NCBI GenBank assembly: GCA_963969395.1 | Contig: OZ017803.1 | Span: 16,244,001-16,308,000 of the forward strand | Direction: 5' to 3' | Source of the DNA: Pseudoscleropodium purum | Taxonomy: Eukaryota; Streptophyta; Bryopsida; Hypnales; Brachytheciaceae | DNA length: 64,000 bases | Shown: positions 48,867-60,786 of the stretch, one piece after another | Position numbering within the stretch: position 1 is the stretch's first letter | Layout of the letters: each line of letters opens with the position of its first letter | The notes under the pieces: model-generated | Seen by the model: only the letters and a program-made list of their open reading frames with translations | Database searches by the model: none | What the model was told of the DNA's origin: nothing | Made by a program: the position numbers and the translations under genes

Positions 48867-50013
48867 TCCCAGCGCAACGTATTGTGTTTTAATTCTCTTT
48901 CTGGCTTCGCGTACTTGTTCTACAGAATATAGTGGTTGATTGTGTTCGTATATTAGTGATACGTTCAATACTAGTGATCTCAATATTCGGGCACGAGCTA
49001 GCGTAGGGTGCAAATTATGTGTTGTCCTCTTTACTAAGTTAACCTTTTTGATGTTGGTGGATTTCTCTCAGGGAAGAAGGAGCTCTATTTGGGGAAGTGG
49101 ATTAAGTTGGCTCATCTTGTTCTTCTCATATGAACGTCAATGCCGTATCTGCCTATCAGAGTGCGTTTGGGAGCTGTAATTTATGAAGGCTGATGGATGG
49201 CAGACTTTGACAAAATTGAGCGCTAGCATGGAATGCGGTTCATGATTACACTGGCGTTGTGAAAGAATTCAAAGTCATGTCAGGAACAAAGGAGGGTGTG
49301 GACACGTGCTTTCGTCCTTGTTCTTGCTAACATCGGCAGAACACTGACAGAAGAGTGGTTAAGTATGTCCTTAGCTTATCCATGCCACACGGAGAGATGG
49401 TGCCAAAAGTGACACCGAGACGAAATCCAGTTTAAATTCTTTTGATAAATTTTCGCTTGTATTATATGATCTTGGCAGACGGTTAGTTTAGCAGCTGACA
49501 AAGATTCTTTTGCATTGGGAAGCAACACAGCAAACTAAAGTGCTATCTCATTGCTCAGATTTTCCAGTAGGCTTCGGTTTGGGATATGCGCCTGCATGAC
49601 AGTGAAAGAAAGACCCCCTTGTGATGAACTGATCTGTATGTCACACAGGCTGGTACTTATCATACGCCCCTTGTATTATAAATTTTGAGACAAAGGACAA
49701 TCGGAAGATGCTGCCTTATCTAAGTTACTGACTGCCTGGCCAAAAGTTGGAAGGCTGGTCTAGACAGTCTTGTACAGTAGTTGTCTCATGAAAATGTGGT
49801 TTTGGCTTCAGTAGATTTCTGTTTGAATTAGCAAAACATGTGACTGCTGTTCAATGTATTTTCCTACAGATTTTGTAACACCCCCTTGACGTTAATGAGT
49901 TTGCCCTGTTCAAGAATTGAAACCATGACCATGTAACATAAAACACTATAATATTGAGACAAACCTGTTAGTGTATGGTGATTAGATAGAATTGAGTTGA
50001 ATTGTTGCTTATT
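48867..50013 (+). other. Probable 3' UTR and flank of the SAM-PH gene
   Basis: GC content stays gene-like to about 49.9 kb and then drops to the AT-rich background, so a long 3' UTR or an unrecognised terminal exon is possible. The 79-codon frame at 48940 shows no domain. Confidence 0.4.
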
Positions 50014-50017
50014 TTAA

Positions 50018-50825
50018 CCCCTAAATGCCCAACCAACTGTATATGGTTGATATGAAATTTCAAGCTCATTTTGGTATGGGCAATTAAATTTGTTTCACTG
50101 TTTTTATTTTTTGGGGGCAGTTTTTAGAGTGAACTTGTGAAAACTTTCATTTTTCACTGAAAAAGGCACATATTTGATTGTTGAGAGGTCTCCAAAGCCA
50201 TACATGTCCATTAGTGGAAGAGTAAAGCTTGCTAATTTATGTTCATTTCCCAACTTCAAGCAATTTCATTTGATTTGAGATCTAAAAACTTGTATATATC
50301 CATTTGCTTTGAAAATGGTCCCAATGCAAAGAGTAAAGTGTTTTCATGATTTTCACCATTGAAAATTTAAACAAGAAAGTGTTGATTTGGAGTTATTTGT
50401 GATTTATACTTATAAAAAGAATTTGCATCTTAACAATTAATTGCAAGGTGGATTGTGTAATGAATTTGATAGCTTTTGATGTGAAATTAAGTTTTTTGAA
50501 AGTGAATTTTAGTGTGCTAACACAACTTGTAGTTGTTCATGTCACCTCCAATTCCAAAAAACTTTTATGTGTAAATTTTTGAAACATTGTAGGGAGGGGT
50601 GGCATACTAAAAATAGAAAATTTACATTTCTCTTGATATAATCTCACAACTTTTTTGCAATTTTGCACTCAAAATTGGTATTTATACTAATAAGCAAGCT
50701 CTTTAAACATCCATACAGTTAGATTTTGAAAAACAACAACAATATGCTTTGTTGGGGATAACTATAAGCCTATGCTTTTTTTCTATAGTAAAATACACTT
50801 GAAAAGACTTGTGCATTTAAGGGGT
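50018..50825. mobile_element. piggyBac-like short element, family C
   Basis: The left end is TTAA (50014-50017) followed by CCCCTAAATGCCCAACC. The right end is GTGCATTTAAGGGGTAA, an eroded inverse with one extra A and a damaged TTAA. The element is about 808 bp. The left end is very close to the right end of family A copy 1 (CCCCTAAATGCCCAACTTG). Non-coding. Confidence 0.6.
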
Positions 50826-50869
50826 AACTTATATATATCTTTGTTTAAAAATATTATTAAGAAGAGATT

Positions 50870-51487
50870 TGGATATTGAACTTTAACTTTGAAGCACTAT
50901 GATGTCCATATTCTAAACAATCAATGGAGGGCTTGTTGGCAATGTATAGTATAGTAGTCCAACTAACTTTTCATTCATCCAATATAATATTTGAATCTTG
51001 AAAAGACAACCTTCTGTAATGGCTAGTTTCATGAAATTGGGGTAAATGATATTTTTGAAAAAAGACATAAGCAAAAATGTGCAAAAAATTAAAAAAGGAT
51101 TGAAGTTTAAGGGATTAAATACTTTCCAATCCATATTTAGAATGATGAATGACAAATAAACTACTTTGATGCAATGATTTGTTCAAATAACTTTTCATTC
51201 ATCCAAAATAATATTGAAATCTTTACCCTTTAAAGGCCTCTAGGGACAAAAAGTGTCCAATAGATGACTTTCAAGATTATTGTAGAAATGAAGAATGCAC
51301 TTGATTAATTCATAAATTGGATCATTTTTAGGCAATGTACTTTACTATTAGGTCTAATAACTCTTGTCTATTCAAGATAAAAAGACAACCTTCTTTCCAT
51401 CGAAAACAATAATCTTCAAATAATGTTTTTGAAGAAATTGAGGTAAATAAAAATGTCCAAAATTTCAAGAAAAGATTGAAGCCTTAA
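50870..51487 (+). repeat. Diverged tandem repeat cut by a TTAA element
   Basis: Blocks CATTCATCCAA, AAAAGACAACCTTCT, TTTTTGAA...GAGGTAAAT and GGATTGAAG recur in order at about 50975-51110 and 51370-51487. A possible third start lies at 52467-52560 beyond the element at 51488-52462. The series suggests an older tandem array into which that element inserted at a TTAA. Confidence 0.55.
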
Positions 51488-52462
51488 CCCCTCATCACCG
51501 AAGTCTCACTTGAGTTCAAAAACATCATTGCTTTTGAATTGATATAGATGTAAATTTCACTAAGTTATAAAGATCTTAACTATACAATATTGTGGTGAAC
51601 AAGTTGTAGATGATGTGGTACAAATTTGGAGTCATTTGATCATATAGATTGAAAGATTATAATGTTTTAGTGTTGAAAAAAGATGCTGAAATTTTCCTAG
51701 CAACACACTTGGAGGTGAAATTTGATTTCTAAACTTACTCAAATGAAAAAAAATTTAAAACTATAAAGTTATTCAAAACCAACATAAAACACATTATAGA
51801 AAAAAATATCAATAAATTGACTAAATGTGTTTGCAAAATGGCTTGCAAATGTCAAAAAATAGGTTCGAAAAGTTGCAGAAAACATGTATGATGTTGAACC
51901 TTGTTCTACTAAAATGCTTCTTAGTTACTCATAACTTTTTGGATTGATATGAAATTTTAGCCACACAAACTAGACTAATATGCACAACTATTTCAAAGTT
52001 TTTTTTAATTTTTTTTTATTGAAAACGAACATTGTATGGAGAAGAAATAAGCCACCGAAGTTCACAATAATCCAAAAATGTCGGGATTTTGAACTTCGAA
52101 TTGCTCCCAAACATTCAAAAAAACTTGGATTGACATGAAAATCTTACTACAATAGCTAGACTGAAAGGGGAACATAACACAACAAATTTTATTGAAAACA
52201 AACATTGGATGAAGGAGATACAACCCTCCGAAGTTGCAACCATCAAATGTAGTTTGGTAGACTCAAATTGAACTTGTGAACTTTGATTGGATTTCAATTA
52301 TTGTGTACATCTTGAATCGATTTGAAAATTTTATCATACAAACTAGAAGAAAGAGTGCAAATTTTCCAACAAGTTTTTATTGAATTCAGACATTGAATGC
52401 AAAAGTTATAGGACTTTGAAAACTATGTGAGGACACTTTTGGTCCACTGCAGTGATGAGGGG
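51488..52462. mobile_element. piggyBac-like short element, family D
   Basis: A 975-bp element lies between TTAA at 51484-51487 and 52463-52466. Its ends are CCCCTCATCACCGAAGTC and the inverse of CCCCTCATCACTGCAGTGG, matching over the first 11 bases. The body has imperfect direct repeats (ACATTG-ATG...AGTTATA type). Non-coding. The ends keep CCCC but not the CCCCTAAA of the other families. Confidence 0.78.
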
Positions 52463-52466
52463 TTAA

Positions 52467-52829
52467 AGGATGATGAGACCAAAAAATGGCTATTGATAGA
52501 CTTGATTGTTCAATGTAGAACCAAAGAATGCACCTATTGATTCAATAATCCAAGCATTTTGGTGACTACCTTAGTCATGTGGGCCGCTTTCTTTAAGGGT
52601 TAAGGATAACTCCAATCCCTCTCGAATCTCTGCCCCGAATTCAATACCCGGAATGACCAGATCCTTCCCACCAACCCAGTCCGGGTATCTCCCCACCCAA
52701 AACCAAGTCCACACTGACCTCGTTCACATCGCCAGCAGCTTTGGTTTCCCCTCCCAGCCCTGGAACCTCCTTCTCCTCTTCACCATCGCCCCCTTTCACA
52801 ACTGCGCATTCTCTCGCTTCACCACCACC
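52467..52829 (+). promoter_or_regulatory. Promoter and leader of the biotin carboxylase gene
   Basis: GC content rises at about 52.6 kb. The leader is C-rich and lies within 370 bp of a TTAA transposon end. An in-frame upstream ATG at 52653 would extend the protein by 59 residues. I prefer the ATG at 52830 (context ACCATGG), because the transit peptide is already long enough from there. Confidence 0.5.
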
Positions 52830-55800
52830 ATGGAGACTCTCCAGCAGCTCAAGTTCTCCACAGTAAGCTTTCTCCACATTTTTTTGGAATCCGTTTTCAA
52901 TCTTAACAACTTTGTTTGGTGAAAACAATCCTTGCATTCTGTGTTATCTTGATATCTGACACTTGCACTATCGCAAAGAGAGGATTTATCGTTTTATTAT
53001 TCATCGTGTTGGGATTCATCGTGCTTCGTGATGTGAGATGTGATGTGTAGCTGAGTTTGATACCGGGGTTTAATGTTTTGTCACTTTTGTGTATTTTTGG
53101 TTTTGGCAGCGAGCTTGCGGCATTGCGGAAGAGGTCCAACAACGTCAATGCCAGGGTCGGAAGTCGAATGTGTTGGGCGCGACGAGGAAAAGTATGCGAT
53201 GCATCAGTGGTGGCTTTCAAATGGGTTCGGTTGCGTTGAAGCAAGCCGTGGGGTTTAGAAGCGCCGTGGAGACGAAGAGAAAGGGGAAAGGGAAAGCACA
53301 TAATGGAGGCTTGTCTGCGACGTGCCAGGATGAGAAGATTTTGGTGGCGAATCGCGGGGAGATTGCGGTGCGCATCATTCGCACGGCGCATGAGATGGGG
53401 ATTCAGTGCGTGGCGGTGCATTCCACGATTGATAGGCAGGCGCTGCACGTCCAACTGGCTGATGAAGCCGTTTGTATTGGCGAAGCTCCCAGCAGTCAGT
53501 CGTAAGTCTATCGTCCCTTTCTCTTGAATTGAGGGAAACACAGGAATGTTTGTAGTATTGGAATGCTCAGATTTGTAGGAGTTCTTGTCAGTTTTTTCAT
53601 CCACGAAAGAATGCGGTATTTGGACACCATATGCGAGAGTTCTAAGGATTCACAGTCCGGTGAGTTGATGAAGTGGTTTGTAATGGGGAAGCTCCCAGCA
53701 GTCAGTCGTAAGTCTATGCTCCTTTTCTCTTGAATTTAGGTGACCACAGTTGTTCGTACTATTAGAATGCTTGAATTTGTAGACGTTCTTGTTAGGTTTT
53801 TAATCCACCGAAGAATGCTGTATTTGGATACCGTATGCGTAAGCTCTAAGGATTCGTAGTCTAGTTAGCTGGTGGAACTGTTTGTATTGACAAAACCCCT
53901 AGTAGTCAGTAGTTAGCCAATCCCTCTTTCTGTTGAATTAAGGTAACCACACCTATGAGCATAGTTGATACTATCAGAGTGGTCAGATATTTAGATATTT
54001 TTAAGATGATTCCAACGCACTGAAGTATTCATTACTTGATTACCGTATACAATAGTTACAAGTCTAGCAAGCTGGTGAAGTTGTTTGTATTGGCGAAGCC
54101 CGTAGTAGCCAGTTGTAAGTCAATCTCCTCTTAGATCTCCTTAAATTCAACTCTATTTCAGGAATATGATTGAATCACCAAACCAGGCAAGCCTTATTCG
54201 TATTAGTTTCACTCCATACTTTTTCTAACTGAAACGAGGAGTCTTTTTAAGGACAGATTCAGAATATTCAACGTGTAGATTGCAAGTGATATTAAATGTT
54301 TTAGTGAAAAAGGAGTGTTAAATCTAATGAGCAACGGTGTGAAGAGGTAATGGGAAGCTTGTTATTGTGTTCAATACAGTTCTCTTTAAATTCATTCAAA
54401 GTGGGGTGCTGATCTTGTTTCAGTGAATCTAATGAATATTGCTGGTGCTCCCATAGTGAATCTGAAATAGTGTTGAACTTAACGTTGGAAATAACTCTAG
54501 TGAATTTAAATGTCTTTCCAATGTTTAAGAAACTTTAAATTCTTTCAAGTCTAATTTTACTAGAAACTCTGTTTCTCACTTTTGGGTCCCCTTTTCTGAC
54601 AAGTTTGAATCCCTACCCTGTTCATGGCAATCAAGGTCTTTCGATTTAAAAAAATATTCAACTCATTTTCCTAAGGATGCCGTTTATCTATTAGTCAATT
54701 TTATTAAACCTGCTTTAGAAAACTGTTGGTTTTGTATTTGGTATGATCACTTTGACATTGGAATACCTCCACCCGTGAATCATAGATGTTGTCTGGAAGT
54801 TCCTGAAACAATCTGATTTTACTAAAAACTTTCTCTGCCACTTTTGGATCCCTTTTGTAACAATTTAGGTACCTCAACGTGCCCAACATAATGGCGGCTG
54901 CAGTCGGTCACAGGTGCACAATGTTGCATCCAGGCTATGGTTTCTTAGCAGAGAATGCCACTTTTGTGGATATCTGCAAAGACCACGGTCTCAACTTCAT
55001 TGGCCCGAACGTGAGTAGTTGCACTTAAGCTGTATATCTCATTTTGTTTTCTGCATTTTGTGGATCCTGATTAGTAGGCAACTTGCTCCAGAAATTTAAG
55101 CAGTTATTAATATAACTTTTTCGGCATGCAGTCAGACAGTATTCGCGTTATGGGGGATAAGGCAACAGCTCGGGAGACAATGAAGAATGCTGGAGTCCCT
55201 ACCGTGCCCGGCAGTGAAGGGCTCGTCCAGGTGAGGCGGCTCCTCAGTGATCAATATTCGATTTGTTTTATAAACATTTGAAAGGCAAACTATTATCCGT
55301 TCCATTACACTAATGCGGAAGTTTGCTTGTTTAACAGTCAACGGAGGAAGCAGTGCGACTTGCTCACGAGATTGGCTTCCCGGTCATGATCAAGGTACAT
55401 GATAGTTATTGAAATTGGTGCTTCTGTGCTTAGTTCTTGTATGGTTCCCAAGTACCCAAATGATCAAATTGGTCACTTCCACATCTATAGAAGTTGATTT
55501 AGATCATTTAGGATACTTTCCAGGTTACAGAATGGATCAATAGGAAGATAAAATGATATCCTATATTTTTGAACGATTGAAATACACTTTGAGTTACTGT
55601 AATTATCTGTTAGCTTTATGAAGCAGAATTTTTAATTTGGGGCATTTTGGGTTATTTTCACTTTTTAGCAAGTTCGCATATTTTATGTGCTACTACCTTC
55701 TTCCACTGGCCAGCTCGCTAATCCATATTATTGTCTTTCCACGTGTTGTGAATCAGGCAACAGCTGGAGGTGGTGGGCGTGGAATGAGGCTTGCACTTGA

Positions 55801-58800
55801 GCCTGGAGAATTCGTGAAACTTTTGCAGGTATCTTTTTCTTGAAAAGTCTGGTTGTAACTCATTGTTTATCCTGCAACTACTAAGTCACTTGTATTTGAT
55901 ATTTGCGTATTTTTAGAGTACCCAGCTGATGAGGAGCGCACACATTCATCGCAATTTGTGATTACCTGTCAGAGTTGGAAAGTTGAGGTCTGTAAATTGA
56001 GAGTTCTCACCAGCGTATGACGCTTTGCATGTGCAGCAAGCTAGGAGTGAGGCCGGGGCTGCTTTTGGCAACGATGGTGTGTATCTGGAGAGATACATTC
56101 AGAATCCTAGGCACATAGAATTTCAGGTATGGGTTTTAAAATCTATGAAGATTAAAATCTATATAGAATCATTGTGTCAGAATTGTAGCTCCGGTTGGTT
56201 GGAACACTTCAATTCTTGAAAAATCTATGACATTTGCAAAGAGGGGAGTCAAAGTTAAGTAAGATAATCCTGAGTAGTGGTTGGTTGCCTTTTGAAAGAG
56301 GATTATTTTATCACCCATAGCAGATTATGTGCCCGAGGAGATTTAATGAACCTTCCTGCTCTGAATTTGAATTGCAGGTGCTAGCCGACAAATATGGAAA
56401 CGTAGTCCATTTTGGCGAACGTGACTGCAGTATTCAGGTATTTTTTCGACATCCAGCACCTTACCGGACCAATTCTTTTATATATTGTGGAATATAAGGT
56501 AGAGTAAATAATTAGCGCCACTTCAAGCATTTTCGTGTATTTAACAAAGAAACTATGGGAGATAACGATAGAGATGACTCTGGCTTAAGAGCCAAGTCTG
56601 TTGAGATCAAATTTGATCTCTATATATGAATTTATTGTTGATGGCAGACAGGATTAGGTCTGTAAACGGTATTATTATCCTCTACCGGAATACTGTTGTA
56701 GGGGTACAGAGACCGAGGCTTTTCGCAAGTAATCGATGTCGTGTAGCATAATGGTGAACTAAAATTCGTTTTTCTCTTGAAATTACAGAGAAGGAACCAG
56801 AAGCTCTTGGAAGAGGCCCCTTCTCCGGCCTTGACTCCCGAATTGCGAAAAGCAATGGGTGATGCAGCTGTTGCTGCTGCTGCTTCTATAGGTTATGTTG
56901 GAGTTGGCACAGTCGAATTCTTACTTGATGAGAGTGGCAACTTTTTCTTCATGGAGATGAATACCCGTATTCAAGTGGAGCACCCGGTGACTGAAATGAT
57001 ATATGCTGTTGATTTGATTGAGGAGCAGATTCGTGTAGCATTAGGAGAAAAACTTCGGTATACTCAGGTACAGTCTGGACCAGCATAATTAAAACTTGAG
57101 TACTTCTGTTTGCAGAGAAGTACACTCATAATTGTAATACTCGCTGGGAACATTAATTAGGAACAGTAACACTATATGTCCACCAGAACATTGACAGGTT
57201 CTCAAAGAAGGTGAGTAACACGGTTGGGTAATGATAAGTAGTGTTGGTAACTCTAAACATTAATCACTAAATGTCTACCATCCTACTAATGCTACCAGCA
57301 CTGAATGTGAAGTAAGCACTTGTAGACGCTTGATTGGATGTTTGTGATGGGTGTGACTTTCGTTTTCATGGAGTAAATTATACATTTAGGTGATTGATAT
57401 GAATTTTAACTATTTGTGACTTGCAATTATTTTTTTATACCTCATTTTTTTCCGTAGGTTCAAACTGACCATTGGCTGCCAAATTCAGTTTGAGCCTCCT
57501 CAATTGATTTCTTCTAACACTGTTTATGGTTTGCTTTTGACTTTGCAGGACGAGATTGTTCTAAGGGGACATTCCATTGAGTGCCGCATCAATGCAGAGG
57601 ATGCTTTCCAAGGATTCCGTCCTGGACCAGGTCAGATCAGTTATTAAAGAAAAAACACCAAATCCATGACGAGTGCCGCTTTGAATTCGAGTCGCATACA
57701 CACTCGTCGGATATGAAACCTAAATATGTTGAATAGGAAATTTTATTTAAATTTTTGACTTGCGAATTTGAGGAAAGTCTACCGGCTTACAAGTCTCTCG
57801 TTCTAAGTGCAGGGCGTATTACTGGCTATTTGCCTCCTGGTGGCCCGTTTGTGAGAATGGATAGCCACATCTACACGGACTACGTGGTGCCTCCTAGTTA
57901 TGACTCGTTGCTTGGAAAGGTAATTTTTCCAAACCCGATGACGAGTTAAATATGCTTCTAGTGTTTTCAATTCTCCCTTTTTCTCTTGTGGAAATTGCTT
58001 CTTAGTGCTAATGCATCTGTGCGTGCAGCTGATTGTTTGGGCTCCAACAAGGGAGAAAGCTATTGAAAGAATGAAACGAGCTCTGAATGACACTATTATC
58101 ACAGGTTACTTGCCGCCCCTGTTCAGTCGTGTTCAGCATGGCCCAATTGCAACTTTTCAATATTGCTGGGTTTTTAATGCAATTCTTTGTAATCTTCATT
58201 TCCTTGGAGTCTCATTTCCACCATAATTCCTAGATCTGACTTATGATTTCAGACTGATCTAGATAATTTTTTGCTTATGTGCTAGGCATTCCGACCACCA
58301 TTGACTATCACAAGCTTATCTTAGACATCCAGGTGAGTCCACTTCTTGAAGTTTTACTGTCTCAGTATAGATCTAGGTTTTTGATTGCCACTTGAAAATC
58401 ATTTCCACTCCCTTTTTTATCCAGAGTGACCAGGTCATGTACCTCTTCAAATTTCCATCTGTGCAATTGCTTTGGAATCTGAATTTATGTTTGGATTTCT
58501 TGTAAATTTCTTTGAGGTCCATTCCAGTGTTTTGAAGGACTTTGTTGTTGTAAGTCGTCTTTTATGCTGTTAGGATCTGTAGTATGACTGAAATGTTTTC
58601 ATATCTACGTCAGGACTTCAAGGATGGCAATGTAGACACAGCCTTCATCCCCAAACATGAAGATGATCTTCAAGCTGTAAGTGCACTTTGATACACATGA
58701 TGTATTTGATTGAAATGAGATCCGAATCTGCTCTTCGCCTTGTTGCTCATCCTCTTTGTTTGCTCTTTGCAGCCACCTTCACTGATGTCAATCAAGGAAA

Positions 58801-58820
58801 CAGTGAACTCTGCTGCGTAA
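52830..58820 (+). CDS. CAC2: Biotin carboxylase subunit of plastid acetyl-CoA carboxylase
   Basis: Fifteen exons: 52830-52862, 53110-53501, 54869-55010, 55132-55230, 55338-55394, 55757-55828, 56037-56126, 56378-56437, 56789-57067, 57549-57630, 57813-57919, 58029-58104, 58286-58332, 58614-58676 and 58773-58820. They total 1647 nt, 548 aa, stop-free. In plastid fatty-acid synthesis this subunit uses ATP and bicarbonate to carboxylate biotin on the carrier subunit. The first 85 or so residues are basic and transit-peptide-like. Then come [20 protein letters not shown], the glycine-rich ATP-grasp loop GGGGRGMR (about 245-252), and the catalytic segment [16 protein letters not shown] with Glu371, Asn373 and Arg375. 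The end ([36 protein letters not shown]) follows plant CAC2 closely. Intron 2 is the longest (1.4 kb) and holds a tandem repeat of the exon 2 end. All key residues are intact. Confidence 0.96.
53468..54120 (+). repeat. Fourfold tandem repeat of the CAC2 exon 2 end and splice donor
   Basis: The text spanning the end of exon 2 (TTTGTATTGGCGAAGCTCCC, then AGCAGTCAGTC) and its donor GTAAGT recurs three more times inside intron 2. The donor positions are 53502, 53708, 53912 and 54115, a spacing of 206, 204 and 203 bp. The second and fourth copies still read GTAAGT; the third is GTTAGC. Intronic parts of the unit (GAATGCTTGAATTTGTAG, AAGAATGCTGTATTTGGATACC) repeat as well. Use of a downstream donor would insert about 206 or 613 nt and break the frame. 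Confidence 0.9.
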
Positions 58821-60600
58821 GCCACCCGCTGGGGTTCGTTCGTGTACTAGTTAGTAGCGACTTGGTAGGACCAGCTTGTCATGGAGGATAAGAATTACTT
58901 GTGAGGTTTTGAGTTCTGGTACTTGGGTAACGTTTGTTGCCATGTAGGGCCAGATGAATTAGAAGTGACAGTTCCACAGTTTTGGATGTGGTTTGCCAAC
59001 AACAGACAAGGGCACCAGTAAGAGTACTCATCAATTTGTAGTCTGCCAACATATTTTTTAATTAATAGTGATTACATCAAATCCAGTTCGGTGCTGACGG
59101 ATGAGCCTATTTCTGGTGGATTTGAACGCGGAAGTCAGTAGTACTACTACTTGTTCAATCTTTTGTGATTCTGTGGCATGTTCTTTTACCGAATTCTATT
59201 AAGTTGGAATTGAGCTAAGATGACGTCTCGCAAGGTGTGTGTTATTTGAAGTTTTGCGTGGAGATCAAGGAAATCTCTCTTTGCATTTTCTTCAATTGAA
59301 GTCTCGCAAGATGAGTGAGTTGCATCAAGTCTTAGATTCTTGCAAGCTGCTTTGAGAAAGTTGGAAGTCTCAGGAGGAAATAGCAGGCAAGGTTTTGCTG
59401 GGACTCGTTTTTTCCTAGGATCTTCTGCTTATCAGTACCTGAGCTGCAGCAACTCTCTCCTCTTAGGTCTCAGGTCTGAATACTGCAGCATCCTCTTTAC
59501 TTGTAGAATCAATGTCTTGCATTAGTAAATGGATGGTTTAATTCAAAGATTCTTCAAGACATGAATTGATTAGTGCATGTTATAGCTCGTGCATGAGTGT
59601 GGCAACAAAATGTGCATAAGTACCGGTGTAGACAACAAAATAGGAACTCAAAAGCTTGAATTAAAAGTTAAAAATTTCTTTTCTCATAGAATTCAATTAT
59701 TCGTAAAGTACCTAGCAAGCCTTCATTCTATTAGCTATGAGAGTGGAAAAATATGAAATTAAGCAATCTCAAATCAAGTGACAATTTTTTTTAATATTTA
59801 TCTAGCAAAGCAAAATATTTGAGATAGGGCCCACCTTTGCAATAAAGCATTATCACCTTAAATCATCCAAATAAGGATTTGAGCATAGTTTCCATTTTAG
59901 GATAGTAGAAGTTTTTGTTAGATCTTGTTGGCAATCTAAAAGGGACTCTAGATTCTATTAGAAAGGATTTTTGGAACTTGGATGAATGACTACAAATAAC
60001 TATAGAATAACTTCATTATTCTCAAAATAATGAAAATAGGTATATTTAAAGTCCATCCTAGACTATTATGTATTATGTATGGGGGTTGTACATTTTTGGC
60101 AAGAATCTAGATGAGCCAAGAATTGTTTTCCTGTTGTCCAAAAAAGAGTTGTCAAAGGCTTTTTGTAAGAGTTTAAAGTGCTTAATATGAATAGAATTTG
60201 GAGTGTAAGCTCTTCTCTTCAAGGTGACCTTCATTTGGACAACTTTTTCAATTTCAGCCACTCTCCAAAGTGGCTTTGTCATTCTTTATGGGGTGGAATT
60301 TTCAAGTTAGCATTTGTGTCTCTAGACTTTTAATGTCATCATGATGTATTTTTTGGGTGGCTTTAGAACAAGTAGATTACATTGGAATTGGAAGGCATCT
60401 ATGGATAGTTTATTCATAGTCATTTTATTTTAGAAATTCACAATCATTCCATTTTTTGTTCACAAATTTCAATTTTTGATGGTTCTTTCTTTACTAAGCT
60501 TTTTCAATGTATGAAAAAAAATGGGACCACAAATTTACTCCAAGGAGAGCAGGCCCTTAAATGGATGGTAATAGACCCATCCACCTTACTAGGGCGATTG
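58821..60600 (+). other. CAC2 3' UTR, then AT-rich intergenic sequence
   Basis: Gene-like composition continues to about 59.5 kb, probably the 3' UTR. From 59.6 kb the sequence becomes AT-rich with no element ends or coding content that I can support. Confidence 0.45.
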
Positions 60601-60704
60601 TTAAATCGGATGAAAAGTTATCGATGAATACCACTATAATAACATTCAAGGCGCCGCTCATCCGTCCATCACGTAGACAGAACGGCTTCACCAACCTTGC
60701 CACA

Positions 60705-60713
60705 AAACCCTAA
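60705..60713 (+). promoter_or_regulatory. Telo-box AAACCCTAA
   Basis: AAACCCTAA lies 74 bp before the start codon of the small basic protein gene, in a GC-richer leader that begins at about 60650. In plants this motif is common near the starts of ribosomal-protein and translation-linked genes. Further copies in the opposite orientation lie in intron 1 at 60908-60916, near 61198 and near 61338. Confidence 0.65.
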
Positions 60714-60786
60714 ACCTTTCGAACGCCAGTGTTCCTCTCGAACACTTCGGCGGAGTTCGCCGTCTCATCGTCATCGATCGAGAAAA

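Noticed and set aside
52653..52829. Upstream in-frame ATG of CAC2 as the true start
   Set aside because: The ATG at 52830 has better context and already gives a transit peptide of usual length; the upstream extension remains possible but is less likely.
52903..53604. 233-codon minus-strand ORF
   Set aside because: It overlaps CAC2 exon 2 in antisense; the plus-strand frame carries the conserved biotin carboxylase start.
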